This document shows, in pieces, positions 1 through 10,404 of a stretch of DNA of 64,000 nt. The notes below the pieces were generated by a model. It did not search any database and had not been told where the DNA came from. It was given only the letters and a program-made list of their open reading frames with translations. Source of the stretch: Flavobacterium ardleyense (lineage in GTDB: Bacteria; Bacteroidota; Bacteroidia; Flavobacteriales; Flavobacteriaceae). The position numbers and the translations under genes are program-made. The stretch covers positions 186,001 to 250,000 of the forward strand of contig NZ_CP137891.1 of the NCBI RefSeq assembly GCF_033547075.1, given 5' to 3'. Within the stretch, counting starts at the first letter, position 1; every line of letters starts with the position of its first letter.

Positions 1-852
1 GATTCGCAAAGCATTTTGATGGAAATCGAAGATCTGTGGCAAAAAGGTTTTAAAGAAATCACACTTCTTGGTCAGAACGTTGATAGCTATTTGTGGTACG
101 GCGGCGGACTCAAGAAAGATTTTGTAAATGCTAGCGAAATTGCAAAAAGCACTGCAATAAATTTCGATCAATTATTAGAAATGGTCGCAAGTCAATATCC
201 GGGAATGAGAATTCGGTTTTCGACTTCAAATCCGCAGGATATGCACGAAAGTGTGCTTCATATCATCGCAAAATATCCAAATATTTGTAAGCATATTCAC
301 TTACCTGTTCAATCAGGAAGTAATACGATTCTTGCTGCAATGAATAGGCTTCATACTCGTGAACAATACATGGCGCTGATTGATAAAATTAAAACCATCA
401 TTCCCGAAGCGACTATTACTCAAGATATGATTGCTGGTTTTCCGGGCGAGACTGTTCAAGATCACGAAGACACTTTGAGTTTGATGGAGTATGTACAATA
501 TAGTTTTGGCTATATGTATTCGTACTCTGAAAGACCAGGAACATTAGCGGGAAGAAAACTCGTTGACGATGTGCCAGAAGATGAAAAGCTGAGAAGATTG
601 CAAGAAATTGTAGCGCTTCAGCGCAAGCATAGCGCAATGCGAACTCAGGAATTTGTTGGACAAACTCTTTCAGTTTTGGTTGAGAAAAACTCGAAAAAAT
701 CTACCGATGATTATGCAGGAAGAATTTCACAAAATTTAACCGTGGTTTTTCCAAAAGAAGATTATAAAGTTGGAGATTTTGTAAATGTCCACATCACCGA
801 CTGCACCAGCGGAACATTAATAGGAACAGCTGTAAGTTTGGCTACCATATAA
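1..852 (+). CDS. miaB: MiaB, tRNA-2-methylthio-N6-dimethylallyladenosine synthase (5' truncated by window edge)
   Basis: The frame is open from base 1, so the gene starts before the window; the first visible Met is internal. MiaB is a radical-SAM enzyme that puts a methylthio group on isopentenyl-A37 of tRNAs reading UNN codons. Visible are the family motif LLGQNVDSY, the core stretches LPVQSGSN and DMIAGFPGET, and a C-terminal TRAM-type RNA-binding domain of about 65 residues. The N-terminal methylthiotransferase domain and the CxxxCxxC cluster motif lie outside the window. RimO or MtaB would be alternatives, but LLGQNVDSY is typical of MiaB. It is followed 54 bp later by the sigma-54 activator gene on the same strand. 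Confidence 0.93.
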   Translation, partial: DSQSILMEIEDLWQKGFKEITLLGQNVDSYLWYGGGLKKDFVNASEIAKSTAINFDQLLEMVASQYPGMRIRFSTSNPQDMHESVLHIIAKYPNICKHIHLPVQSGSNTILAAMNRLHTREQYMALIDKIKTIIPEATITQDMIAGFPGETVQDHEDTLSLMEYVQYSFGYMYSYSERPGTLAGRKLVDDVPEDEKLRRLQEIVALQRKHSAMRTQEFVGQTLSVLVEKNSKKSTDDYAGRISQNLTVVFPKEDYKVGDFVNVHITDCTSGTLIGTAVSLATI

Positions 853-906
853 TATTCTAAAGGAATTATAAAGTCAATTTTAAAAAACACAAGCATTTTA
901 GACAAG

Positions 907-2157
907 ATGGATACTATACAATCTATAAAACAGCGTTTTGAAATTATCGGAAACGATCCAAAACTTAACCGAGCAATTGAGAAGGCAATTCAGGTTGCTC
1001 CTACAGATATTTCGGTGCTTGTTGCTGGAGAAAGTGGTGTGGGAAAAGAAAATATTCCCAAGATAATTCACTCATTATCTCACCGAAAACATGGCAAATA
1101 TATTGCTGTAAACTGTGGTGCAATTCCCGAGGGAACTATTGATAGTGAGCTTTTTGGACACGAAAAAGGATCGTTTACTGGAGCTACTTCGGAGAGACAA
1201 GGCTATTTTGAAGTCGCTGATGGCGGAACAATATTTCTTGACGAAGTGGGCGAATTGCCGCTTACAACTCAAGTGAGACTATTACGAGTTTTAGAAAACG
1301 GTGAATTTATAAAAGTTGGATCTTCGCAAGTTCAAAAAACGAATGTTCGGATTGTTGCTGCAACAAATGTCAATATGTTTAGCGCAATCGAAAAAGGAAA
1401 ATTTAGAGAAGATCTTTATTATAGACTAAGTACAGTCGATATTACTTTGCCACCATTACGTGACCGTGCGGGAGATATTCATTTGCTTTTTAGAAAATTT
1501 GCCTCAGATTTTGCTTATAAATATAAAATGCCAGCAATCAAATTGGACGATAATGCAGTTCAGTTTTTGCAAAAGTACCGTTGGAGCGGAAACATTAGAC
1601 AATTGCGAAATGTAGCAGAGCAGGTTTCGGTTTTGGAAACAAACCGTGAGATAACTCTGCAAACTCTTCAATCTTATTTACCTGTTGAGGGAAGTAATTT
1701 GCCTTCTGTAATCAAGGATCAGAAAAAAGACAGTGACTTTAGCACCGAAAGAGAGATTCTGTACAAAGTGCTATTTGATATGAAAAGTGATCTGAACGAT
1801 TTGAAAAAATTAACGATGGAGCTTATGCAGAATGGAAATGTTAAAATTCAAGAGCAAACGCAACCTTTGATTAATAAGATTTACGGAAATAACGACAATT
1901 CGGAAATTGAGTACGAGGAGCAACCTGAAAACACGATGTTGCAACCATCTACAGAAAGCAGCTATAAAGACGAAGACGAAAGTTATGTCCTTGCTGAGAC
2001 AGTAGAGGAAGAAGAGGTTTTGCGCCTTGAACAAAAAGAGATTGAAATGATTAAGCGCTCTCTCGAAAAAAACAAAGGCAAACGAAAAGCCGCTGCAGAC
2101 GAGCTGGGAATTTCTGAGCGTACTTTGTACCGAAAAATAAAACAATTTGACCTTTAA
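907..2157 (+). CDS. Sigma-54-dependent transcriptional activator without receiver domain
   Basis: A 416-residue enhancer-binding protein that would use ATP hydrolysis to open sigma-54 promoters. The AAA+ domain starts almost at the N-terminus: Walker A GESGVGKE at about 41-48, the sigma-54 contact loop GSFTGA at about 88-93 (variant of GAFTGA) and Walker B GTIFLDEVGE at about 107-116. A variable acidic, Glu-rich stretch spans about 270-375. A Fis-type helix-turn-helix closes the protein (about 391-416, with GISERTLYRKIK). There is no response-regulator or GAF domain, so the activating signal is not visible. It sits between miaB and lptE on the same strand; the targets cannot be read from context. 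Confidence 0.9.
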   Translation: MDTIQSIKQRFEIIGNDPKLNRAIEKAIQVAPTDISVLVAGESGVGKENIPKIIHSLSHRKHGKYIAVNCGAIPEGTIDSELFGHEKGSFTGATSERQGYFEVADGGTIFLDEVGELPLTTQVRLLRVLENGEFIKVGSSQVQKTNVRIVAATNVNMFSAIEKGKFREDLYYRLSTVDITLPPLRDRAGDIHLLFRKFASDFAYKYKMPAIKLDDNAVQFLQKYRWSGNIRQLRNVAEQVSVLETNREITLQTLQSYLPVEGSNLPSVIKDQKKDSDFSTEREILYKVLFDMKSDLNDLKKLTMELMQNGNVKIQEQTQPLINKIYGNNDNSEIEYEEQPENTMLQPSTESSYKDEDESYVLAETVEEEEVLRLEQKEIEMIKRSLEKNKGKRKAAADELGISERTLYRKIKQFDL

Positions 2158-2178
2158 TATTACATCAACTATTATTTT

Positions 2179-2682
2179 ATGAAAGCAGTTAAGTCTCTCC
2201 TATTATTGTTTGTAGTATTATTAGCTACAAGTTGCTCAGTTTACAACTTTACAGGCACGGGTAAAATCGATGCCAAGACGTTTCAGGTAAATTATTTTCA
2301 AAATAATGCAACTCTAATTGAGCCAGGTATAGAGCTTATATTTACTCAAGAACTGCAAAATGTGATAATGAATCAATCAAATTTGAATTTGGTTACTTCT
2401 GATGGAGATCTTTTGTATGAGGGAGAAATTGTAGACTTTTATATCAGTCCAATGACAGCTACGGCCGATCAACGTGCTGCGCAAAATCGGCTGACAATTT
2501 CTGTTAATGTTAGATACGTTAATAGAAATAAAGAAGAAGATGATTTTGAACGACGTTTTTCAGATTATTACGATTACGGTGGAGATCAGCAATTAACTGG
2601 TCCTATATTAGCAGCAGCTTTAGAAAAAATTTACGCTAGAATAACTCAAGATGTCTTTAATGAATCATTAGCAAAATGGTAA
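2179..2682 (+). CDS. lptE: LptE-family LPS assembly lipoprotein
   Basis: A 167-residue lipoprotein with a signal peptide and lipobox LATSC, the lipidated Cys being residue 19. The Bacteroidetes LptE family pairs with the LptD barrel in the outer membrane to insert lipopolysaccharide. The body matches the family pattern (a YNFTGTGKI start, then a predicted alpha/beta sandwich). It starts 21 bp after the sigma-54 activator and is followed 39 bp later by an acidic TPR-type gene, so one transcript is likely. The assignment is from family resemblance and gene order; divergence from proteobacterial LptE is large. Confidence 0.8.
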   Translation: MKAVKSLLLLFVVLLATSCSVYNFTGTGKIDAKTFQVNYFQNNATLIEPGIELIFTQELQNVIMNQSNLNLVTSDGDLLYEGEIVDFYISPMTATADQRAAQNRLTISVNVRYVNRNKEEDDFERRFSDYYDYGGDQQLTGPILAAALEKIYARITQDVFNESLAKW

Positions 2683-2721
2683 TTTGCAGTGGCAATTTTT
2701 TAGCGTTATTAAAAGTATCTT

Positions 2722-3732
2722 ATGAATCTACAAGAATATAAATTGTTGCTTCAACAGCCAGAAACTGTTACTGCGGATCAGACAGTAGCTTTGCAACTAT
2801 TGTTAAAGCAATATCCTTATTTGCAAAGTGCTTACGCCATGCGTTTAAAAGGTTTGTACAACGAAAATAGTTATCAGTACAATCATGCATTAAAACTTGC
2901 CGCGGCGTACACTACCGATAGAACGGTGTTATTTGATTTTATCACTTCTGAAGATTTTGCAAAAGTTTCAAATTCGGCAATTGTCAGCGACGAAATTGAT
3001 AGTAACCGACCGCAATTTGAGACCGAAAATACAACACAAGAACCGCTAGCTGAAGTTAAACCACAAAAGCAGTCTATATTAGATTCGATCGAGAGTGCCG
3101 AAGTTGCTTCAGAAGAGGTTGAAAATCAAATTTCAGAAGAGCAAGAGACGATTTCATCAGACCAATCTGTCTTAGTAATTAATCCGAACACCCAAGCATC
3201 AGCCGAAGATCGATACCTTGAGGAAATTTCAACCGACCAATTTTCTATCAAAGACAATTTAGCGGAAGCGAAAATATTAGAACCGAAAGATTCTGCAACA
3301 AAAGAAATTTCGATAGAAGCCGAGTTAGGAACTCCATTAGAATTTACTAGCAACGAGAAACATTCATTTAAAGAATGGTTACAATTATCGAAAGCGCAGC
3401 CGATTATTCGTGCAGAACTACCGGAAGAGAAGAAAGAATTAAGTGAGATTGAGCGGGAAAAGATTAAAAAAACAGATCTTATAGATCGATTTATTATTGC
3501 AAGTCCAAAGATTCCGCCGGTAAAAAATGACACTAAAGTTCCAGTGATACGGGACAATCCCGCAGATACTTCTGCATTGATGACCGAAACTTTGGCTCGA
3601 GTTTACTTAGAACAGAAGAAATATCAAAAAGCGATACAAGCTTATCAGATATTAATTTTGAAATATCCAGAAAAAAGTAGTTTCTTTGCAGACCGAATAT
3701 CAGATATTAAAAATATACAACAAAATAACTAG
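2722..3732 (+). CDS. Conserved hypothetical protein, acidic with C-terminal TPR-like repeat
   Basis: A 336-residue protein with no signal peptide or membrane segment. The N-terminal ~85 residues are helical (LLLKQYPYLQSAYAMRLKG). A long acidic low-complexity stretch (about 95-280, rich in Glu, Ser and Thr) follows. The last ~50 residues look like one TPR hairpin (TLARVYLEQKKYQKAIQAYQ). It lies between lptE and secG, 6 bp before secG, so it is probably co-transcribed with envelope biogenesis genes. The architecture suggests a cytoplasmic adaptor, but no function can be assigned from the sequence. Confidence 0.75.
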   Translation: MNLQEYKLLLQQPETVTADQTVALQLLLKQYPYLQSAYAMRLKGLYNENSYQYNHALKLAAAYTTDRTVLFDFITSEDFAKVSNSAIVSDEIDSNRPQFETENTTQEPLAEVKPQKQSILDSIESAEVASEEVENQISEEQETISSDQSVLVINPNTQASAEDRYLEEISTDQFSIKDNLAEAKILEPKDSATKEISIEAELGTPLEFTSNEKHSFKEWLQLSKAQPIIRAELPEEKKELSEIEREKIKKTDLIDRFIIASPKIPPVKNDTKVPVIRDNPADTSALMTETLARVYLEQKKYQKAIQAYQILILKYPEKSSFFADRISDIKNIQQNN

Positions 3733-3738
3733 TTCCAA

Positions 3739-4089
3739 ATGAGTACATTTACAATCTTTTTAGTTTTAATAACTATTGTTTGCTTTCTATTAATCGTCGT
3801 AATAATGGTTCAAAACCCAAAAGGTGGTGGTCTTTCTTCAACAATTGGTGGAAGTCAGCAAATGGGTGGGGTACAGAAAACGACCGATTTCTTGGACAAA
3901 AGTACTTGGGCGCTTGCAACTATGTTGATCGTTTTGATTCTGATGTCAAGTTTAAGCTTTACAGGTGCGATGGGAACTAGCGAGTCGAAAATTATTGACC
4001 AAACCTCATCTTCTACTCCAGCTACGGCTCCAATTACAACTCCTGCGCCAGCGACTCCGGTTGCGCCAGTTGAGGTTCCTCAAAACTAG
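3739..4089 (+). CDS. secG: Preprotein translocase subunit SecG
   Basis: A 116-residue auxiliary subunit of the SecYEG inner-membrane channel. Two membrane helices flank the conserved cytoplasmic loop: TM1 at about 4-24, then VQNPKGGGLSSTIGG, then TM2 at about 55-74. The C-terminal ~35 residues are an Ala/Pro/Thr-rich tail common in Bacteroidetes homologues. It starts 6 bp after the TPR-like gene and is followed by a strong terminator, so it is the last gene of this transcript. Confidence 0.92.
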   Translation: MSTFTIFLVLITIVCFLLIVVIMVQNPKGGGLSSTIGGSQQMGGVQKTTDFLDKSTWALATMLIVLILMSSLSFTGAMGTSESKIIDQTSSSTPATAPITTPAPATPVAPVEVPQN

Positions 4090-4123
4090 ATAATAAGTAG
4101 CATTTGCTACTCTTCATACTATA

Positions 4124-4154
4124 ATGTCAGCATCCTTGGTGCTGGCATTTTTTT
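4124..4154 (+). terminator. Rho-independent terminator after secG
   Basis: Stem ATGTCAGCA / TGCTGGCAT (one G-T pair) with a 7-nt loop, followed by seven T. It separates secG from groES. Confidence 0.85.
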
Positions 4155-4247
4155 ATGCTGTAAATTTGGCAGATTATAGCCTATGGCACAATTTCTGAAA
4201 AGCTTAGAATACACTTAATAAATTAATTAAAAAACTAAATAACTATT

Positions 4248-4523
4248 ATGGCACTAACTATTAAACCACTTTCGGATAGAGTATTGATCGAGCCAGCTGC
4301 TGCTGAAACTAAGACAGCATCAGGGATTTTTATTCCAGATACTGCAAAAGAAAAGCCACAGCGTGGAACTGTTGTTGCGGTTGGAAAAGGAACAAAAGAA
4401 TACGAAATGACTGTAAAAGTAGGTGACGCAGTTTTGTACGGTAAGTATGCTGGTACCGAATTAAAACTTGACGGTAAAGATTACCTAATTATGAAGGAAG
4501 AAGACATCTTTGCAATCGTTTAA
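4248..4523 (+). CDS. groES: Co-chaperonin GroES
   Basis: A 91-residue GroES of normal length that caps the GroEL barrel during ATP-driven folding. Motifs visible are the N-terminal [12 protein letters not shown], the mobile loop near [19 protein letters not shown], and the roof-loop/C-terminal segments ([22 protein letters not shown]). It starts 94 bp after a terminator, so it has its own promoter; groEL follows 51 bp later, the usual groESL operon. No CIRCE inverted repeat was seen upstream. Confidence 0.97.
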   Translation: MALTIKPLSDRVLIEPAAAETKTASGIFIPDTAKEKPQRGTVVAVGKGTKEYEMTVKVGDAVLYGKYAGTELKLDGKDYLIMKEEDIFAIV

Positions 4524-4562
4524 GAAAACATTTAATAGTAAAATTTATTTATAAAAATTTAA

Positions 4563-6200
<1,638 letters not shown>

Positions 6201-6223
6201 TTCTCAAATAATTTTTATAGAAA

Positions 6224-6259
6224 GTGCTCGAAGCTGTATGGTTTCGGGCATTTTTTTTT
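6224..6259 (+). terminator. Rho-independent terminator after groEL
   Basis: Stem TGCTCGAAGC / GTTTCGGGCA with two G-T pairs and a 6-nt loop, then nine T. The tandem repeat block begins at the end of the T run. Confidence 0.88.
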
Positions 6260-6925
6260 GGCTTACGCCGAAGGCATTCGTGTGCGATAGAAATAGATTA
6301 TTTCAGAGGAATTGGCGTTTAACGCACCAAAGAAAGGCATCTTCGGTTGAAGCTATATGGATAACATTCAGTTTAAAACTTTGAGGTACGCTTGCAATTA
6401 CCAGTTTTGAGCTCATTATTATGGGGCTTTCGCCGAAAGCATTCTTGTGCGATAGAAATAGATTATTTCAGAGGAAATTGCCGTTGAATTCACCATAGGA
6501 GGGCACTCATCTTCGGTTGAAACTATAAGGATGACATTCAGTTTAAATCTTTGCAGAACGCTTGCAATTACTGATTTCGAGCTCATTATTATTTGGCTTT
6601 CGCCGAAGGCATTCTTGTGGATAGAAATAGATTATTTCCAAACAAAATCTCGCTGAACTCAATAAAAAGGCACTCAACTTCGGTTGAAGGCATAAGGGTT
6701 ACATTCAGTTATATCTTTGCGGAACGCTTGCAATTACTGGTTTCGAGCTCATTAGTATTGGGCTTTCGCCGAAAGCATTCGTGCTAAATAGAGATAGAAT
6801 ATTTCAAAACAAAATCTCGCTGAACTCAATAAAAAGGCACTCATCTTCGGTTGAAGGCATAAGGGTTACATTCAGTTTAAATATTGAGGTATGCTTGCAA
6901 TTACTAGTTTAGAGCTCAATTATTA
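6260..6925. repeat. Four tandem degenerate repeats of about 167 bp, non-coding
   Basis: Four copies start at 6260, 6425, 6595 and 6761 (periods 165, 170 and 166). Each opens with a small hairpin of the type GGCTTTCGCCGAAAGC, then carries ATTCnTGTGCGATAGAAATAG, an internal CTTCGGTTGAAG mini-palindrome, ACATTCAGTT and GAACGCTTGCAATTACT, and ends in GAGCTCATTATTA. Copies 1-2 share one middle segment (GATTATTTCAGAGGA). Copies 3-4 share another (ACAAAATCTCGCTGAACTC), showing stepwise duplication. No copy has a convincing reading frame; the one longer frame (6593-6787) crosses repeat boundaries and looks accidental. Function unknown. Confidence 0.9.
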
Positions 6926-6973
6926 GTCAAAATGCAATTAATAAAGTAGCTAAATCATCTCGAAATTGAAAAG

Positions 6974-7005
6974 CAAAAAAAAATCTGAAGCTTTCACTTC
7001 AGATT
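6974..7005 (-). terminator. Rho-independent terminator after the DedA gene
   Basis: Perfect 9-bp stem AATCTGAAG / CTTCAGATT with a 6-nt loop; on the minus strand it is followed by nine T. Confidence 0.9.
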
Positions 7006-7031
7006 ATCAATTCTATATTTTTATAAAACAA

Positions 7032-7727
7032 CTACTCCTCTACTTCTTCTTCCGAAGTTGTTTTTGATTTCCTAGCAAACTTCACAATTACTGGAACAGT
7101 TGTAAGTAATACAAGTGTTAAGACAATAAGTTCAATGTGTTGTTTTAGATCTATACCGTAAGATTCTAACAAATAACCTGAAAGATAATGTCCCGCAAAA
7201 ATTAAACTGAAAGACCACAAAAAAGAGCTGATGATATTATAGAACATAAATTTCTTTTTTTCCATCATCACTATCCCCGCAACAATCGGTGCGAAGGTTC
7301 TAAAGATTGGTAGGAATCGTGCAAAGATTATTGCTCTTCCCCCGTGGTTGTCAAAAAATTCTTTAGACTGCACTAGGTATTTTTTCTTAAACCAGAATGT
7401 ATCTTCTTTGTTATATAAATAATAACCACTTTTACTTCCAAACCAATAACCACAGATATTGCCGATTATTCCCGCGACTGCAACCAAACTAGCCAAAATA
7501 GTTACATTGGCAAAATCACTTGAAATATTCATAAAAGACCCTACTAACTCATTGCTGTAAATACCAGCCAAAAACAGCAAACTATCTCCAGGAAGGAAAA
7601 ATCCAGCAAACAAACCAGTCTCCGCAAATACAATAAAAAGAACAATGTAAATACCCATCTTGACATTGTTGACCTCAAAATTGATGTAGAATAAAGGGTC
7701 AATTAAATCTTTCCAGTTGAAATCCAT
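7032..7727 (-). CDS. DedA-family (VTT domain) membrane protein
   Basis: A 231-residue polytopic inner-membrane protein of the DedA/VTT family, whose members act in lipid scrambling (including undecaprenyl phosphate recycling) and membrane homeostasis. Visible are the family motif ETGLFAGFFLPGDSLLFLAG (about residues 36-55) and the second motif FARFLPIFRTFAPIVAG with its conserved Arg pair, plus four to five hydrophobic segments. The C-terminus is a short charged tail ending in Glu residues. It is a single-gene unit with its own terminator. The exact substrate cannot be told from sequence. Confidence 0.88.
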   Translation of the reverse strand: MDFNWKDLIDPLFYINFEVNNVKMGIYIVLFIVFAETGLFAGFFLPGDSLLFLAGIYSNELVGSFMNISSDFANVTILASLVAVAGIIGNICGYWFGSKSGYYLYNKEDTFWFKKKYLVQSKEFFDNHGGRAIIFARFLPIFRTFAPIVAGIVMMEKKKFMFYNIISSFLWSFSLIFAGHYLSGYLLESYGIDLKQHIELIVLTLVLLTTVPVIVKFARKSKTTSEEEVEE

Positions 7728-7854
7728 TTATTGGTGATATTGGGTTGTTTTGCGCGTGAAAGTAGCAATAAAATAATGTAAAGGCAATATAAAAAGTAAC
7801 TTTAATCAATAATTAACTCGTTGTAGTTTCTCACTTGTGTGCGAAAATACAGTG

Positions 7855-7897
7855 TAAAAAAACACCCACAATCCCTATATCTTAGACTTTGTGAGTG
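7855..7897 (-). terminator. Rho-independent terminator after the HMA-domain gene
   Basis: On the minus strand the stem CACTCACAA / TTGTGGGTG (one G-T pair) has a 17-nt loop and is followed by seven T. It ends the metal locus. Confidence 0.75.
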
Positions 7898-7922
7898 CTT
7901 TTATTATAACGGTATTTCTAAC

Positions 7923-8276
7923 TTATTCTTGCGCTTTCCTATCATATTTACAACAGTGGTGCAAATTTTCATAAACTTCATCTGATGCAAATACATCGTC
8001 AGAATCATGACCAATTCCAGCTACTTTTGCCTTAACCTCAGCTACAGAACCTTTTTGCTCATTTAGAATAAGATGCAAATTATGTGTCTCAATATCCCAA
8101 ACTGCCGATTTTACCCCCGGAGCGCTATAAGCTGCTTTTTCAATTCTCTTTTTGCAATCGTCGCAATTTCCATTGATTTCGATATCATGTTTTGCATTTT
8201 TATTTTTCTTCTCTTGTGCATTTGCCGTGATAGAAACTATTAGAAACATCACAAGCATCATTAGTAAATTCTTCAT
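7923..8276 (-). CDS. Secreted heavy-metal-associated (HMA) domain protein
   Basis: A 117-residue protein with a signal peptide (about 1-20), hence periplasmic. An HMA ferredoxin-like fold follows, with the metal-binding CxxC at Cys38 and Cys41 (GNCDDCKKRIEKAA, a variant of GMTCxxC). A second cluster HHCC lies near residues 106-109. Such domains bind Cu(I) or related soft metals. It starts 24 bp after the TonB receptor gene and likely shares its transcript, so a role in handling metal taken up or exported there is inferred. The metal identity is not fixed by sequence. Confidence 0.85.
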   Translation of the reverse strand: MKNLLMMLVMFLIVSITANAQEKKNKNAKHDIEINGNCDDCKKRIEKAAYSAPGVKSAVWDIETHNLHLILNEQKGSVAEVKAKVAGIGHDSDDVFASDEVYENLHHCCKYDRKAQE

Positions 8277-8300
8277 TTTATACCTTTTATTAATTTTTAA

Positions 8301-10322
8301 TTATTTTATTTTAAAACGTAATCCTGCGTAATACATTTGGCCAAATACTGGCGCGTAGACAATTGAGCTATCAAAATATGTTCCAAAAGGCGCATCGCTT
8401 CCCAATATAGGATTTGCTTGCTTGTAATTTCCGATGTTTTCCCCTCCTACATAAATTTCGAAAGTAGAACTAAATGTCCTAGTTATCTGTGCATTTACTA
8501 GAGAATAAGACGGAGAGTTTTCAGGCAGTCGATACTCCACCGGATTTGTAGCTGTAAATGGTAATTTCTGTTCACCATTCCAATTGTAGGTTACATCAAA
8601 TTTCCATTGCTGTCCTTTGTCCAAAATATGGGTTTGAAAACCTAGATTGGCAAAAAAACGATGTTCAGCTTGCAACGGTTGTTGCATTTTGCCACTTGTA
8701 TAATCTGTGCTAATGTCATAGAATTTGTAGGCGGTACGCAAATCCAAATGTTTAATGATTTCCAAATTGAATTCAGCCTGAAAACTATTCGCGTAAGCGC
8801 TACCTTCGAGATCATAAAAAGCTACTTGCTGTGGACTTTGATATAAATCCGTTACCACTTTATTTTGAAAATCTGTTCGATAGAAATCGAAAACTACTTC
8901 GGCACTTTTTGTAAATAAATTGAATTTCTGCATAAACGAAATTCCATAATTCCAAGCAATTTCAGGATTCAGCCCGTAGATATCGCCATTGTTGTTTTGA
9001 ATATCAAAACTTCTTGAACTCGCCAATAACTGCTGATTTTCGGCAAATATATTGGCAGCTCTTTTACCTCTACCTGCAGATACGCGTAAAACCGCTTGAT
9101 CCCAAGGATTGTATCGTACGTGCAAGCGCGGCGTCAAGAAAAACCCTAATCTGTTGTGACCATCAGCGCGAAGACCAGCAACAAAGCTAAAGTCGTCAGC
9201 ATTATCATAAGTATATTCAAAAAAAGCACCTAGCGAATTATCAATTCGACTTAAGTCTAAATTTGAAAAGTATTCTGAATATTCGTCGTAAGTGAAATTA
9301 ACTCCAACAGCAAACTTATTCATTGTATTACTGATAATTGAATTCAGAATCAGATTCGAATAAAAGCTATTTTGCTTGATGTCATAAGTACGCAGTCCGA
9401 AATATGATTCTTGATTGTGCGTATTGTAGGCGGTTTGAAATCCTATGCTTTGATACGGCATATCTGGAAAAACATAACCAAGTTTGGCCGAAACATCCAA
9501 CCTTTCGGTATTGATTTCTGCTCCCCAAAAATTTGTTGTTCCACGGTCGCGATCCTTGTTAAAATCCAACTGCCCCATTTGTTTTTCATCGTCCATATAT
9601 CGGAGATTTATAAAACTTACCCAACCTTTTTGAGCATCGACGTACTGCCAGCGATTTAAAAAATTGATTTGTTTTGAAAGTGGATTGTCAAGAAATCCAT
9701 CATCGTTCATATCGTTTTTTGATACTCTCGTATTTCCGTGAAGTAAAAGTGATGTTGCCCATTTCTCGGATAATTTATGAGTGAGATGTGTATTTACTTC
9801 AAATCGCGCATCAGATGAGCCGTAAACATTTAAATAAAACGGAATGTCATCCATTGGCTTTAAAAGTTCGGTATTAATCTGTCCCGAAATACTTTCGAAA
9901 CCGTTGACCACGCTTCCCGCACCTTTGGTAATCTGAATACTTTCGACCCAAGTGCCCGGCGTAAAAGAAAGTCCATAAGCTTGTGATGCTCCGCGAACCG
10001 AAGGAACATTTTCTTCAGAAATTAATAGATAAGGACTTGTAAGACCTAGCATTTTTATTTGCTTAGTTCCGGTGATTGCATCGGCATAATTAACATCGAT
10101 AGCAGGATTGGTTTCAAAACTTTCGGCAAGATTGCAACAAGCGGCTTTTAGTAATTCTTTGGAACTTAGTGTGGCGGAATTTCCTGTAACACTGTAGGAT
10201 TTTCGGATACTTTTTGCAGATCCTCGAACGATCACCTCGCCCAAAGTATCTTTTGTTACTTGTGCAAAGAAATTGGTAGCAAACAGCAAAAGTGCTGCAA
10301 CTACTATATGTTTTTTAAACAT
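8301..10322 (-). CDS. TonB-dependent outer-membrane receptor, probably metal-related
   Basis: A 673-residue receptor with signal peptide (about 1-20), an N-terminal TonB-box-like stretch (TLGEVIVRG), a plug domain to about residue 155, and a C-terminal 22-strand type barrel. An unusual vicinal Cys pair (Cys62-Cys63, in AACCNLAESFETNP) lies at the start of the plug and may touch a soft metal. Unlike SusC proteins there is no carboxypeptidase-like N-terminal extension. It is flanked by an HMA protein (24 bp downstream) and a Cys-rich secreted protein (upstream), so copper or another heavy metal is the inferred substrate. Confidence 0.88.
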   Translation of the reverse strand: MFKKHIVVAALLLFATNFFAQVTKDTLGEVIVRGSAKSIRKSYSVTGNSATLSSKELLKAACCNLAESFETNPAIDVNYADAITGTKQIKMLGLTSPYLLISEENVPSVRGASQAYGLSFTPGTWVESIQITKGAGSVVNGFESISGQINTELLKPMDDIPFYLNVYGSSDARFEVNTHLTHKLSEKWATSLLLHGNTRVSKNDMNDDGFLDNPLSKQINFLNRWQYVDAQKGWVSFINLRYMDDEKQMGQLDFNKDRDRGTTNFWGAEINTERLDVSAKLGYVFPDMPYQSIGFQTAYNTHNQESYFGLRTYDIKQNSFYSNLILNSIISNTMNKFAVGVNFTYDEYSEYFSNLDLSRIDNSLGAFFEYTYDNADDFSFVAGLRADGHNRLGFFLTPRLHVRYNPWDQAVLRVSAGRGKRAANIFAENQQLLASSRSFDIQNNNGDIYGLNPEIAWNYGISFMQKFNLFTKSAEVVFDFYRTDFQNKVVTDLYQSPQQVAFYDLEGSAYANSFQAEFNLEIIKHLDLRTAYKFYDISTDYTSGKMQQPLQAEHRFFANLGFQTHILDKGQQWKFDVTYNWNGEQKLPFTATNPVEYRLPENSPSYSLVNAQITRTFSSTFEIYVGGENIGNYKQANPILGSDAPFGTYFDSSIVYAPVFGQMYYAGLRFKIK

Positions 10323-10404
10323 TATAAAATAAATTTCAAGTTATTAATCAATAATTGTTACCTCACTGCATAACAAGGAGGTTCTGATCAAAAAACTAGA
10401 AATT

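Noticed and set aside
4155..4247. CIRCE operator upstream of groES
   Set aside because: No TTAGCACTC-N9-GAGTGCTAA type inverted repeat is present.
6593..6787. 64-codon frame inside the tandem repeats
   Set aside because: It crosses repeat boundaries and is not kept in the other copies.
6260..6925. CRISPR array
   Set aside because: The repeat units are about 167 bp, contiguous and without unique spacers; no cas genes are near.
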